Shown here one piece after another: positions 8,064 to 15,948 of a stretch of 37,817 nt of DNA (position 1 is the stretch's first letter; each line of letters begins with the position of its first letter). Under the pieces are notes generated by a model. The model was not told where the DNA came from and did not search any database. It worked only from the letters and a program-made list of their open reading frames with translations. Made by a program: the position numbers and the translations under genes. The stretch comes from an uncultured Clostridia bacterium. Its GTDB lineage: Bacteria; Bacillota; Clostridia; Christensenellales; Aristaeellaceae. The stretch lies in contig CAKTWP010000018.1 of assembly GCA_934630705.1 (NCBI GenBank), positions 1 through 37,817 on the forward strand, read 5' to 3'.

Positions 8064-8136
8064 GGTTGATTCGTTTAGCTCCCTGCGGCCTTTCAGGCCG
8101 CGCCTGCCACCGGCAGGCCGGTCGTTTCGCTCAACC
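8064..8136. other. Three-way-junction-like structured element
   Basis: Outer arms GGTTGA (8064-8069) and TCAACC (8131-8136) enclose two perfect hairpins: GCGGCCT-TTC-AGGCCGC (8085-8101) and CCTGCC-ACC-GGCAGG (8103-8117). The interval 8011-8183 contains no gene. Whether the structure acts as RNA or DNA cannot be told from the sequence. Confidence 0.5.
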
Positions 8137-8183
8137 CCCTCCAAGAAAACCATAGGGATATCAACTTTTTCGCACCATCAGCA

Positions 8184-8241
8184 ATGCGCCCCAGACAGGG
8201 GGAAGAAACGATGCTCGTTCCTTCCTCCCGCTGGAGCACAT
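8184..8241. repeat. Dispersed palindrome, copy B (degenerate right arm)
   Basis: Left arm ATGCGCCCC (8184-8192) and a decayed right arm GGAGCACAT (8233-8241), with GGAAG/CTTCC inside. It lies between convergent genes. It shares the upstream AAACCATAGGGAT segment with copy D. Confidence 0.65.
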
Positions 8242-8278
8242 TTGTTGATAGGATATGCATGCTTTCTTCAGGAGCGCG

Positions 8279-8304
8279 CTGGAGGGATAGAAATACCCCT
8301 CCAG
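8279..8304 (-). terminator. Hairpin downstream of the distal solute-binding protein gene
   Basis: CTGGAGGG pairs with CCCTCCAG around a 10-nt loop, 20 nt beyond the stop codon of the minus-strand operon. No T-tract follows, so it is a weak terminator or a 3'-end protecting hairpin. Confidence 0.45.
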
Positions 8305-8324
8305 CATCATTCTTCCGGTGAATA

Positions 8325-9850
8325 TTACTTCTGGTGATAGATTTCGTTGGCCTCGTCGGTCAGGGTCTGGCCGCCGGCATGATACCAGCTCTGCACCATT
8401 TCATCGAAATAATCGATGGGCTTTTCGCCGGTGATAATGGCGATATAGCCTTCGTTCAGGATCTTGTCGCACTCGGTCCAATACAGGGTGCCGGAGGGCA
8501 GGGTCTGGGGCACAGCGTTCTGATAATACAAGGTCGTCCACTCAGAGAGGAACTTATCCACGAACATCAGGTTCTTGGCGTTCTTGAGGTTCAGGAATTC
8601 CACAGAGCCGTCCACAAAGCTCCACCAGTTGCCCAGGCCTTCCATGCCGCGATCCAGCTCGGTATGCGCAAGATCCTTAATGGTCTTGATGCCGTTGACT
8701 TCTTCATACACCCAGTCGGTGCCTTCAAACCCATACCACTTCATGATGGCGGTATCCAAATCCATGGTCATATCGTCGAAGATTTCCAGCAGGCGGGCGA
8801 AACGATCGGTTTCGGCAACCAGCTTCTCGCTGAAGGTGTTGCGGGTGTTGGCTGGGTTGCTGCGGATGGTGCCGCACTTGCCCTCGGGACCAATGGGCGG
8901 ATGGGCATACACCACCGGGAAAGGCTTATCGCTTTCCGCGATCGCCTTGGTGATGGGAGCCAGATAATCCAGTCCCATGCTGGTCAGGTCAATCCAGTGA
9001 TACCAGTTGCCCATGTCCGTGCAGGCAATGCGCTGGTTGATGAACGCGTGGGTGAGGGCCCAATAGCCGCCCTGGTTTTCGCCGGTGATGAATTCAGGAT
9101 CCAGCACGCCGTCCTTATACCACTTGGCCAGCAACGCAAGCGCTTCCTTGGCCTGGGGCATCACGTCGCCGCGCACCACGTTGCCGGTGCCGTCATCCAG
9201 CCACATATTGCGCTGGAAGCCGTAAGCGCCGTAAATGGCGGTCATGCCCCTTTCGGACAGGCCGTAGGTGTCGTTCTGGCCGTTGCCGTCGGGGTCTTCC
9301 TTGGCCATCCGATACAGCAGCGTTTCCAGGCCCTCCAGATCGGTGGGCACTTCGGCAACGCCCAGCTTCTCCAGCCACGCGCCATTCCAGGCAAACACGG
9401 CGGGGGCGGTCAGGTATTCCACATTCAGAGAAGGCAGCGTGTACATTACGCCGTCCACCTTGGTCAGCGCCCAGGCTTCAGGGGCGTATTCATCGATCAT
9501 CGCGGAATAGCGGGGCGCATGCTCCCGGAAGAATTCCTCCGTCCAGGTGCCGATCAGGCCCTGCGAAAGCAGGCTGGGCGCGTCGCCGCCGTAGATCACG
9601 TCGGGCAGCTCATCGCTGGCCGCCATCAGGCCGATCTGGGTGGTGCGGTTGGATTCTTCGATATAGATCAGTTCGAACGTGGCGTTGTAGCGCTCGTTCA
9701 TGTAATCAATGAGGGGGTGTTTTCGCCCAGCGGGATGGTGGTATAGGGGGCCATGGTGTAGGTGTAATGGGTGGTTTCCGCCAGCGAAACGGCGGGCATC
9801 AGCGCGCACAGCAGCAGCGCGGCCAGCAGCAGGGCCAGTGCCTTTTTCAT
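8325..9850 (-). pseudogene. Extracellular oligosaccharide-binding protein (LplA-like), frameshifted
   Basis: The gene starts at the ATG at 9850 behind a GGAGGAG site and encodes a signal peptide (MKKALALLLAALLLCALMPA) followed by a mature region like the neighbouring paralogue. Reading on, the frame hits a stop after about 50 codons. One base is missing in a C5 run (plus-strand G's near 9713-9717): a sixth C would restore GENTPLIDYMNERYN. The remaining 490 codons are intact in the -1 frame and highly similar to the upstream gene, with no other lesion. It could be a true recent pseudogene, a slippage-controlled gene or a sequencing error. If intact it would be a 508-residue substrate-binding subunit of the Lpl-type ABC importer. 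The signal peptide has no canonical lipobox. Confidence 0.85.
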
Positions 9851-9902
9851 GATGTCTCCTCCTTCATTGAATTCTTTTCATTGAAGCACGCTTCCTTCCA
9901 AG

Positions 9903-9942
9903 ACAGAATGCCTCGAGAGGCTTTGCTCCCAAGGCATTCTGT
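9903..9942 (-). other. Intercistronic hairpin between the two binding-protein genes
   Basis: ACAGAATGCCT pairs perfectly with AGGCATTCTGT (11 bp, 18-nt loop) just after the stop of the upstream binding-protein gene. Such structures often raise expression of the binding protein relative to downstream genes. A T-run follows only in the plus direction. Confidence 0.6.
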
Positions 9943-9951
9943 TTTTGCATA

Positions 9952-11469
9952 TTACTGGTGATAGATTTCGTTGGCCTCGTCGGTCAGGATCTGGCCGCCG
10001 GCGTTATACCAGCTCTGCACCATTTCATCGAAATAATCGATGGGCTTTTCGCCGGTGATAATGGCGATATAGCCTTCGTTCAGGATCTTGTCGCACTCGG
10101 TCATATACAGCGTGGCAGAGGGCAGCTTCTGGGGCACAGCGTTCGCATAGAACTTGTCTGTCCAGCCGGAAAGATACTTATCGAGGAACATCTTGTTCCG
10201 GGCGATGCGCATTTCCCAATAGTAAACGGAGCCGGGAGTCCAGTTGAACCAGTTGCCGCCGCCTTCCTCCGCAGGAGCGTTGTTGCCGATTTGATGCACG
10301 GTTTTAACGCCGTTGATCTCCTCGAATTCCCAATGCACGCCTTCAAGGCCGTACCACTTAATCAGCGTCATCATGGGATCCATGTTCAGGTCCTCAATGA
10401 TATCCAGCAGCCGGGCGAAGCGGGGGGTATCCTCCACCAGCCGGGTGCTGAAGGTGGTCTTGGTCTTGGCAGCGTCGTTCCGGTTGGTGCCGCAGTCGCC
10501 GTAAGGGCCTTCGGGCGGCTGACTGTAGGTCACCTTGAAGGGATGGGCGCTCTGGGCAATGGCTTCGGGATTGGGGCCCATATCGGGCAGGCCCAGCTCG
10601 GTCAGGTCGGCCCAGTGATACCAGCGGCCCAGGCAGCTCAGGCCGATGCGCTGGTTGATGAAGGCATGGCTCAGGGCCCAGTAGCCGCCCTGGTTTTCGC
10701 CGGTGATGAATTCGGGATCCAGCACGCCGTCCTTATACAGCTTGTTCAGCAGCGCCAGGGCCTCCTTGGCCTTGGGCATCACGTCGCCGCGAACCACGTT
10801 GCCGGTGCCGTCATCCAGCCACTTTGCCCGCTGGAAGCCGTAGGCGCCGTAAATGGCGGTCATGCCGGAGGTGGACAGGCCGTAGGTATCGGCCACGCCG
10901 TTGCCGTCCGGGTCTTCCTTGGCGATCCGGTACATCAGCTGAACCATGCCGTCCAGGTCCGTGGGAATCTCGGAAACCTCCAGCCTGTCCAGCCAGTCCT
11001 TGTTCCAGGCGCACACGTCCGGCGCGGCCAGGTATTCATAGTTCATGCCGGGCAGGGTGTACATCATGCCGTCCTTCTTGCACAGGGACCAGGCAAGGGG
11101 GATATACTCGTCGATCATGGCGGAATACTTGGGCATATGCTCCCGGAAGAATTCCTCCGTCCAGGTGCCGATCATGCCCTGCTCCAGCAGCATCTGCTCG
11201 TCGCCATAGGCGAAGAAATCCGGCAGCTCGTCGCTGGCGGCCAGCAGATTGATCTGGGCGTCCGCGTTGGAATTCTCCAGATAGATCATTTCAAATTTCA
11301 CGTTGTAGTGCTCGTTTATGAAGTCGAGGATGGGGGTCTTTTCCCCCAGAGGGCCGGTGGTATAGGGCGCTACGGTATAGGTGTATTCCGGTTCCTCCGC
11401 CAGAGAGACGGCGGGCAGCAGGGCGCACAGCATCAGCGCCGCCAGCAGCAGGGCCAAGGTTCTTTTCAT
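9952..11469 (-). CDS. Extracellular oligosaccharide-binding protein (LplA-like family 1)
   Basis: A 505-residue secreted solute-binding protein of an ABC importer. Residues 1-24 form a Sec signal peptide ending AVSLA before EEPEY; there is no lipobox cysteine in the usual context, although such proteins are normally lipid-anchored in Gram-positive bacteria. The mature part shows family features: YNVKFEMIYLE, DELPDFFAYGD, a DPDGNGVADTYGLS calcium-loop-like segment and a conserved C-terminus. The ATG at 11469 has a perfect AGGAGG site. It is the third gene of the lplB-lplC-binding protein operon, with a close, frameshifted paralogue downstream. The substrate is probably an oligosaccharide, by analogy with LplABC; this is inferred. 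Confidence 0.92.
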   Translation of the reverse strand: MKRTLALLLAALMLCALLPAVSLAEEPEYTYTVAPYTTGPLGEKTPILDFINEHYNVKFEMIYLENSNADAQINLLAASDELPDFFAYGDEQMLLEQGMIGTWTEEFFREHMPKYSAMIDEYIPLAWSLCKKDGMMYTLPGMNYEYLAAPDVCAWNKDWLDRLEVSEIPTDLDGMVQLMYRIAKEDPDGNGVADTYGLSTSGMTAIYGAYGFQRAKWLDDGTGNVVRGDVMPKAKEALALLNKLYKDGVLDPEFITGENQGGYWALSHAFINQRIGLSCLGRWYHWADLTELGLPDMGPNPEAIAQSAHPFKVTYSQPPEGPYGDCGTNRNDAAKTKTTFSTRLVEDTPRFARLLDIIEDLNMDPMMTLIKWYGLEGVHWEFEEINGVKTVHQIGNNAPAEEGGGNWFNWTPGSVYYWEMRIARNKMFLDKYLSGWTDKFYANAVPQKLPSATLYMTECDKILNEGYIAIITGEKPIDYFDEMVQSWYNAGGQILTDEANEIYHQ

Positions 11470-11567
11470 GGTTTGTCCTCCTTCAAGATATTGATGAGTT
11501 TATGAGCAAGGAGCGCCGTCCCCGGGCGATGCCCCTCCCGGAGCCGCTCCCATCCCAACGAAGCGAA

Positions 11568-12476
11568 TCAGCCTTTGATCGCCCCCACCAGCGTGCCCTT
11601 CATGAAATACTTCTGCAGGAAGGGATACACGCACATGATGGGCAGCATGCAGATGAAGATGGTGGCGGCCTTGATGTTGTCCATGCTGGACACGTTGGCG
11701 CCGCTGTCCAGGTCCATGAGCTCATTGGTGCCCTCCAGGATAATGCGGCGCAGCACCACCTGCAGGGGGAACCGGTCGGACTTGGTGATATAGATCGTGG
11801 CGTCAAACCAGCTGTTCCAGTAGCTGACCATCACCCACAGCGTCACCGTGGCCAGCACGGCCAGGGACACGGGCATGTAGATCCGGAACATGATCTGGAT
11901 ATTGTTGGCCCCGTCGATATAGGCGCTTTCCTCCAGCTCCAGGGGAACGCCGGAAAAGAAGTTCCGCATCACCACCAGGTTGTAGGAGCTGATCAGCCCG
12001 GGCAGCATCAGCACCCAGCGGGTATTGCGCAGCCCCAGCTGCACGTTCCACAGATACGTGGGAATCAGCCCGCCGGAAAAGAACATGGGAATCACGATCA
12101 TCAGCGTGAACAGCTTGCGGAAGGGGAAATGGGGCTTGGACAGGGAATAGGCCCCGATCACCGTGGCGGCGACGGACATGAGCGTGCCGCAGACAGTGAT
12201 GATAAGCGTTTCCCGATAGCCTGAGAAAATAAACCGGTTGTTCAGCACATGGGCGTAATTGGACAGGGTGGGGCGGACGGGCCAGAGACGGTTCAGCCCT
12301 GCGGCATAGCCCTGGTTCAGGGATTCCACCACCAGATCCCAGAAGGGAAGGATTACGGAAATCATCAGCAGCACCATCAGCAGCCCGTTGATTACCGTGA
12401 ACACCCAATCGCCAAAGGACCTTTTGATTTTGGTGGCTTTCTTTACGGAACGTCCGTAAGCGTTTTCGAGCTTCAT
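11568..12476 (-). CDS. Carbohydrate ABC transporter permease (LplC/YtcP-like)
   Basis: A 302-residue MalG-type inner permease with about six membrane segments. It has the N-terminal motif IINGLLMVLLMISVILPFWD-like for this family (here VFTVINGLLMVLL) and the cytoplasmic EAA loop EESAYIDGANNIQIMFRIYM that docks on the ATPase. The C-terminus KYFMKGTLVGAIKG is typical of LplC proteins. The ATG at 12476 is favoured because GGGAGGG precedes it; an in-frame GTG at 12497 would overlap the previous gene. It starts 14 bases after lplB. No ATPase gene is present, so the importer must borrow an MsmK/UgpC-type ATPase encoded elsewhere, as is usual for this family. Confidence 0.93.
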   Translation of the reverse strand: MKLENAYGRSVKKATKIKRSFGDWVFTVINGLLMVLLMISVILPFWDLVVESLNQGYAAGLNRLWPVRPTLSNYAHVLNNRFIFSGYRETLIITVCGTLMSVAATVIGAYSLSKPHFPFRKLFTLMIVIPMFFSGGLIPTYLWNVQLGLRNTRWVLMLPGLISSYNLVVMRNFFSGVPLELEESAYIDGANNIQIMFRIYMPVSLAVLATVTLWVMVSYWNSWFDATIYITKSDRFPLQVVLRRIILEGTNELMDLDSGANVSSMDNIKAATIFICMLPIMCVYPFLQKYFMKGTLVGAIKG

Positions 12477-12490
12477 GGTCTTCCCTCCCT

Positions 12491-13420
12491 TTACCACAGG
12501 CTGCTTTCGCCCAGCTTCCGGGCCAGCATGTTGGTGCCAAACACGAAGATGAAGCCTACCCCCGTTTTGAACAGCCCCGCCGCAGCGGAGAATTCATACT
12601 GCATGCTGGTCAGGCCCCGGCGATAGACGTAAGTGTCCAGAATATCGGCCACCTTCATTACCGCGTCGTTATAGGTGTTGAAAATCTGATCGAAGCCGCC
12701 GTTGAGCACGCCGCCCATCCGCATGATAAAGAGCACCATGATCGTGGGCATAATGGACGGCACGGTGATATACCGCATTTTCTGCCAGCGGGACGCGCCG
12801 TCCAGCATGGCGCTTTCATACAGCTCGGGGCTGATGCCGGAGATGGCCGCCAGATACACAATGGAGCCCCAGCCGATGCCCTGCCAGATATCGGTGACGA
12901 TGATGGTGGGCACATAGGTGTTGGGATTGCCCAGGAAGAAAATCGGCTCGCCCCCCATGGTTTTGATTATCATGTTCACAAAGCCTGTGGAAGGGGAAAG
13001 AAAGCGGGTGAAAATGCCGCCCAGCACCACCCAGGACAGGAAATGGGGCAGGTAGGACACGGTCTGCACGGTTTTTTTGAAGGGACCGTCCCGCAGCTCG
13101 TTGAGCAGCAGCGCCAGCAGAATGGGCGCGGGAAAGCCGAACACAATGCGCAGCAGGGAGATGGACACGGTGTTGCGCAGCACCTCGAAGAAGCTGGGCG
13201 TGGAGAAAAGCAGCCTGAAATGCTTCAGGCCGGCCCAGGGGCTTCGCAGGATGCCCAGCTTCAGCCGAAAGTCTTTGAACGCCAGGGTCACGCCGTACAT
13301 GGGGATATACTTGAAAATCACGAAATAGGCGATTACGATGGTAAACAGCGCCAGCAGATCCTTGTACCGGCGGACGTTTTTCCACTCCTGCTTCCAATAG
13401 GAGTTCTTGACAGCGCGCAT
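12491..13420 (-). CDS. ABC transporter permease (LplB-like)
   Basis: A 309-residue MalF-type permease with six predicted membrane segments. Visible marks are the first segment LLALFTIVIAYFVIFKYIPM, the family motif YLPHFLSWVVLGGI and the EAA loop YESAMLDGASRWQKMRYITV. It would pair with the LplC-like permease to form the channel. It is the first gene of the minus-strand importer operon, with a GAGGGA site before the ATG and a TTGACG/TATCAT promoter. It is divergent from the AraC-family gene, which is the likely regulator of the operon. Confidence 0.93.
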   Translation of the reverse strand: MRAVKNSYWKQEWKNVRRYKDLLALFTIVIAYFVIFKYIPMYGVTLAFKDFRLKLGILRSPWAGLKHFRLLFSTPSFFEVLRNTVSISLLRIVFGFPAPILLALLLNELRDGPFKKTVQTVSYLPHFLSWVVLGGIFTRFLSPSTGFVNMIIKTMGGEPIFFLGNPNTYVPTIIVTDIWQGIGWGSIVYLAAISGISPELYESAMLDGASRWQKMRYITVPSIMPTIMVLFIMRMGGVLNGGFDQIFNTYNDAVMKVADILDTYVYRRGLTSMQYEFSAAAGLFKTGVGFIFVFGTNMLARKLGESSLW

Positions 13421-13452
13421 GCTGATCCCTCTTTTCTGTTCCTTACACTGTC

Positions 13453-13482
13453 ATGATACCCGCTTTCCGGCCCTTCCGTCAA
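13453..13482 (-). promoter_or_regulatory. Promoter of the importer operon
   Basis: Minus-strand TTGACG (13482-13477), 18 bp, TATCAT (13458-13453), about 35 nt before the first permease ATG. Confidence 0.65.
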
Positions 13483-13504
13483 TTGCACAAAAGGGTACAT
13501 TTGT

Positions 13505-13519
13505 GGTGAATAATCCACC
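13505..13519. promoter_or_regulatory. Candidate operator between divergent promoters
   Basis: A 15-bp inverted repeat with arms GGTGAAT and ATCCACC (one mismatch) around a central A. It lies just upstream of the importer -35 box and upstream of the regulator promoter, where a binding site for the AraC-family protein would be expected. The assignment to that protein is inference. Confidence 0.3.
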
Positions 13520-13536
13520 TTTTTCCCCGTATCTGC

Positions 13537-13565
13537 TTGCGGTCCGGCCTCATATGCCCTATAAT
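13537..13565 (+). promoter_or_regulatory. Promoter of the AraC-family regulator gene
   Basis: TTGCGG (13537-13542), 17 bp, TATAAT (13560-13565). Transcription would start near 13572, which argues for translation from 13600 rather than from upstream in-frame codons. Confidence 0.65.
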
Positions 13566-13599
13566 GAACAAGGGAGAATTTATGATAAAGGATCGGCAT

Positions 13600-15873
13600 A
13601 TGACAAAGACAAAGACCCTCAAGCAGGCGGCGAATCAGTCTGCTTATGTGAAAATGCTGGCTTCCTATACGGCGCTGGTGGCGGTGGCGCTGGTGGCGCT
13701 GGTGGTGTTTTGCTATACCCTGTTTAACCGCAGCTATTCCAGCGAGGTGCAAAAGGCGCAGATGAACGCCGTGCAGTACGAAAAAAACGTGTTCACCAGC
13801 CTGGTGCTCAACCGGGGCAGAGAGATGGTGAAGACCCTCGCCAACGAATCCAGCAACGTCACCCTTCTGCGCATGCCGCTCAACGGCAACCGGCAGTATC
13901 AGCTGGCGGTGTATCAGATTCATCAGAAGCTGGTGGCCTTTTCAGATGTGAACTCGGATATGCTCGATTCGGTAACGATCTTTTATCCGGGTCAGGGATT
14001 TTGCGTGTCCAGCCAGTCCGGGTTTAAGCTGTTATATCAGGAAATCAATTATGAATACGCCCGGCTCCATTCCCTGCTGATCAAGCAAAGCGGCGTGCGG
14101 GCGGCATGGCAGTTTTTAGCGCCGGGAGAATCGGGGCTGTATCCCGAGGGCTGCCTGGCGTTTACCGTCCTGCCCCTGTGGACGGTGGACGCGCCGGCAA
14201 ACGCGCCCTGCGTGGCGTTCTTTATCAAGCCGGGCTTTCTGCGGGACATGCTGCGGGGCATGGCGGTGGCGGGGCAGCGGGTGTATCTGCTGGATGGGGA
14301 CGGCCAGGTGGTCTGCGCCTCGGATGACACGCCCATGGGCCAGCGGCTGGAAAGCCCCGTGCTGGCCACCATTCTCGCCACACCCTCCGGCGCGCTTCTT
14401 TCCGCCGCGGATTGGCCGCAGAATCAGGTGTTTGCCTGCTGCGCGCTGGAAGGCACGCCCCTGAAGATCGTGATCGCCATGGACGTGGATTCCTGGCGGG
14501 GCTCCACCGGCCAGATCCGGCTTTACGTGAGCCTGGCGGGGCTGGGCGTGCTGGCGCTGGCCCTGTGCATGGTGCTGCTGATTACGAAAAAGCTCTATTC
14601 GCCCCTGCGGGTGCTGCGGGATCTGGTGCAGGAGCTGACGTATGTGGACGGGCGCAACCTGAAAAACGAGTTTACCATCATCAGCACGGGGCTGGGCGAG
14701 CTGAGCCGGCTTTTGTCCAACACCCAGCGCGTGCTCCACACCAATCAATCCCTGCTGAAAAACCAGGCGCTGCTGAACCTGATCCACGGGCAGAACCAGC
14801 CCGCGTCCCTGGAAACGCTGAATTATCTGCGCGTTCATTTCCCCTATCGCTATTTTTCGCTGCTGGCGGTGGAATACTGCGATGGGGATACCCGGCATCT
14901 GGACGCGAACACCCGGCAGGCCCTGTCCGTGGCGCTGGTGGATACGGCGGAGAACAGCGACGCCAATCAGGGCGTACGGGTATACGGCTTCATTCCCCAG
15001 GCCAACACGGTCTGCCTGTTGGTGAACCATCCCGCGCCTGCGGAGCCCAAGCTTGAAATCCTGTCCGCCATGATCACTTCCTATTTTAGTTGCTATGACA
15101 CCCGGTGCTATATTGCCCAAAGCAACGAAGCGGCAGGCGGCCTGAGCGGGCTGGACCGGCTCTATGCCCAGGCCATGGCGGTGCTGGCGGGGCGGCTGTA
15201 TGACCAGCGGCCCGGCCCGGTACACCTTGAGACAATTTCCGGCAGCGGCCCCGTGCCCGATTCGCTGCTCAAGCGGCTGGAAAGCATTGCCGCCGCAGGC
15301 GGCGACGCCGAGCTGCTGCGGCAGCTGGATGCGCTGATCGCCGCTTTGGGGCAGACGTCCCCCGTGGCGGCTCAGATCTGCCTGCAAAAAGCGCTGACGA
15401 TTCTGCGGGGCTTCATGCTTTCCCGCCGTCCCGGTCAGGCGCTGCCTCCGGCGCTGCTGGAGCCGGCCGCCTATCTATGGGAGCTGAGCGAGCTGCCCGC
15501 GCTGCTGCAGGAGGCGCTGGGCGCGCCGGATACGGATGCGCCCGGGGACGATGCGGCCTTCATGCGGGCCGTGAACGCCTATATCGCCCAGCACATGAAC
15601 GAGGATATTTCCCTGGAAGCGCTCAGCGAGGCGCTGCATTTCAATCCCAAATATTTCTCCCGGAAATTCAAGAAGGTTTCCGGCACCACCATCAGCTCCT
15701 TCCTCACCGTCTGCCGGATGGAGGCCGCGTCGGATCTGCTGCGGAAAACGGATCTGAGCCTGGAGGACATTGCCGAGCGCACCGGCTATAAAACCACCCA
15801 GTATTTCGGCCGAAAATTCAAGGAAACCTATGGGGTCACCCCCGGGGAATACCGCCGGGCCGCCGGCCGCTGA
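13600..15873 (+). CDS. Membrane-anchored AraC-family transcriptional regulator
   Basis: A 757-residue one-component sensor-regulator. A first membrane segment (about residues 18-42) and a second (about 308-332) bracket an extracellular sensing domain of about 265 residues. A cytoplasmic linker follows, and the C-terminal 100 residues form a double helix-turn-helix AraC domain (SLEALSEALHFNPKYFSRKFKK and the signature DIAERTGYKTTQYFGRKFKETYGVTPGEYR). Such YesN/YtdP-type proteins commonly sit beside Lpl-type sugar importers and are thought to respond to extracellular sugar or binding protein. The start at 13600 has AAAGGA 7 bases upstream; an alternative ATG at 13582 with AGGGAG would begin almost at the predicted transcription start. 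It is divergent from the importer operon, its probable target. Confidence 0.93.
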   Translation: MTKTKTLKQAANQSAYVKMLASYTALVAVALVALVVFCYTLFNRSYSSEVQKAQMNAVQYEKNVFTSLVLNRGREMVKTLANESSNVTLLRMPLNGNRQYQLAVYQIHQKLVAFSDVNSDMLDSVTIFYPGQGFCVSSQSGFKLLYQEINYEYARLHSLLIKQSGVRAAWQFLAPGESGLYPEGCLAFTVLPLWTVDAPANAPCVAFFIKPGFLRDMLRGMAVAGQRVYLLDGDGQVVCASDDTPMGQRLESPVLATILATPSGALLSAADWPQNQVFACCALEGTPLKIVIAMDVDSWRGSTGQIRLYVSLAGLGVLALALCMVLLITKKLYSPLRVLRDLVQELTYVDGRNLKNEFTIISTGLGELSRLLSNTQRVLHTNQSLLKNQALLNLIHGQNQPASLETLNYLRVHFPYRYFSLLAVEYCDGDTRHLDANTRQALSVALVDTAENSDANQGVRVYGFIPQANTVCLLVNHPAPAEPKLEILSAMITSYFSCYDTRCYIAQSNEAAGGLSGLDRLYAQAMAVLAGRLYDQRPGPVHLETISGSGPVPDSLLKRLESIAAAGGDAELLRQLDALIAALGQTSPVAAQICLQKALTILRGFMLSRRPGQALPPALLEPAAYLWELSELPALLQEALGAPDTDAPGDDAAFMRAVNAYIAQHMNEDISLEALSEALHFNPKYFSRKFKKVSGTTISSFLTVCRMEAASDLLRKTDLSLEDIAERTGYKTTQYFGRKFKETYGVTPGEYRRAAGR

Positions 15874-15886
15874 GGGCGGGCAGCGC

Positions 15887-15915
15887 TTGCAATTCCCTGC
15901 GGGATGTGGTACAAT
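15887..15915 (+). promoter_or_regulatory. Promoter of the CNNM/CBS/CorC gene
   Basis: TTGCAA (15887-15892), 17 bp, TACAAT (15910-15915). It lies 14 bp after the regulator stop and shows that the downstream gene is independently transcribed from about 15922. Confidence 0.7.
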
Positions 15916-15948
15916 GAACCAACTTTACGTTATGGGAGGCTGTTATCC

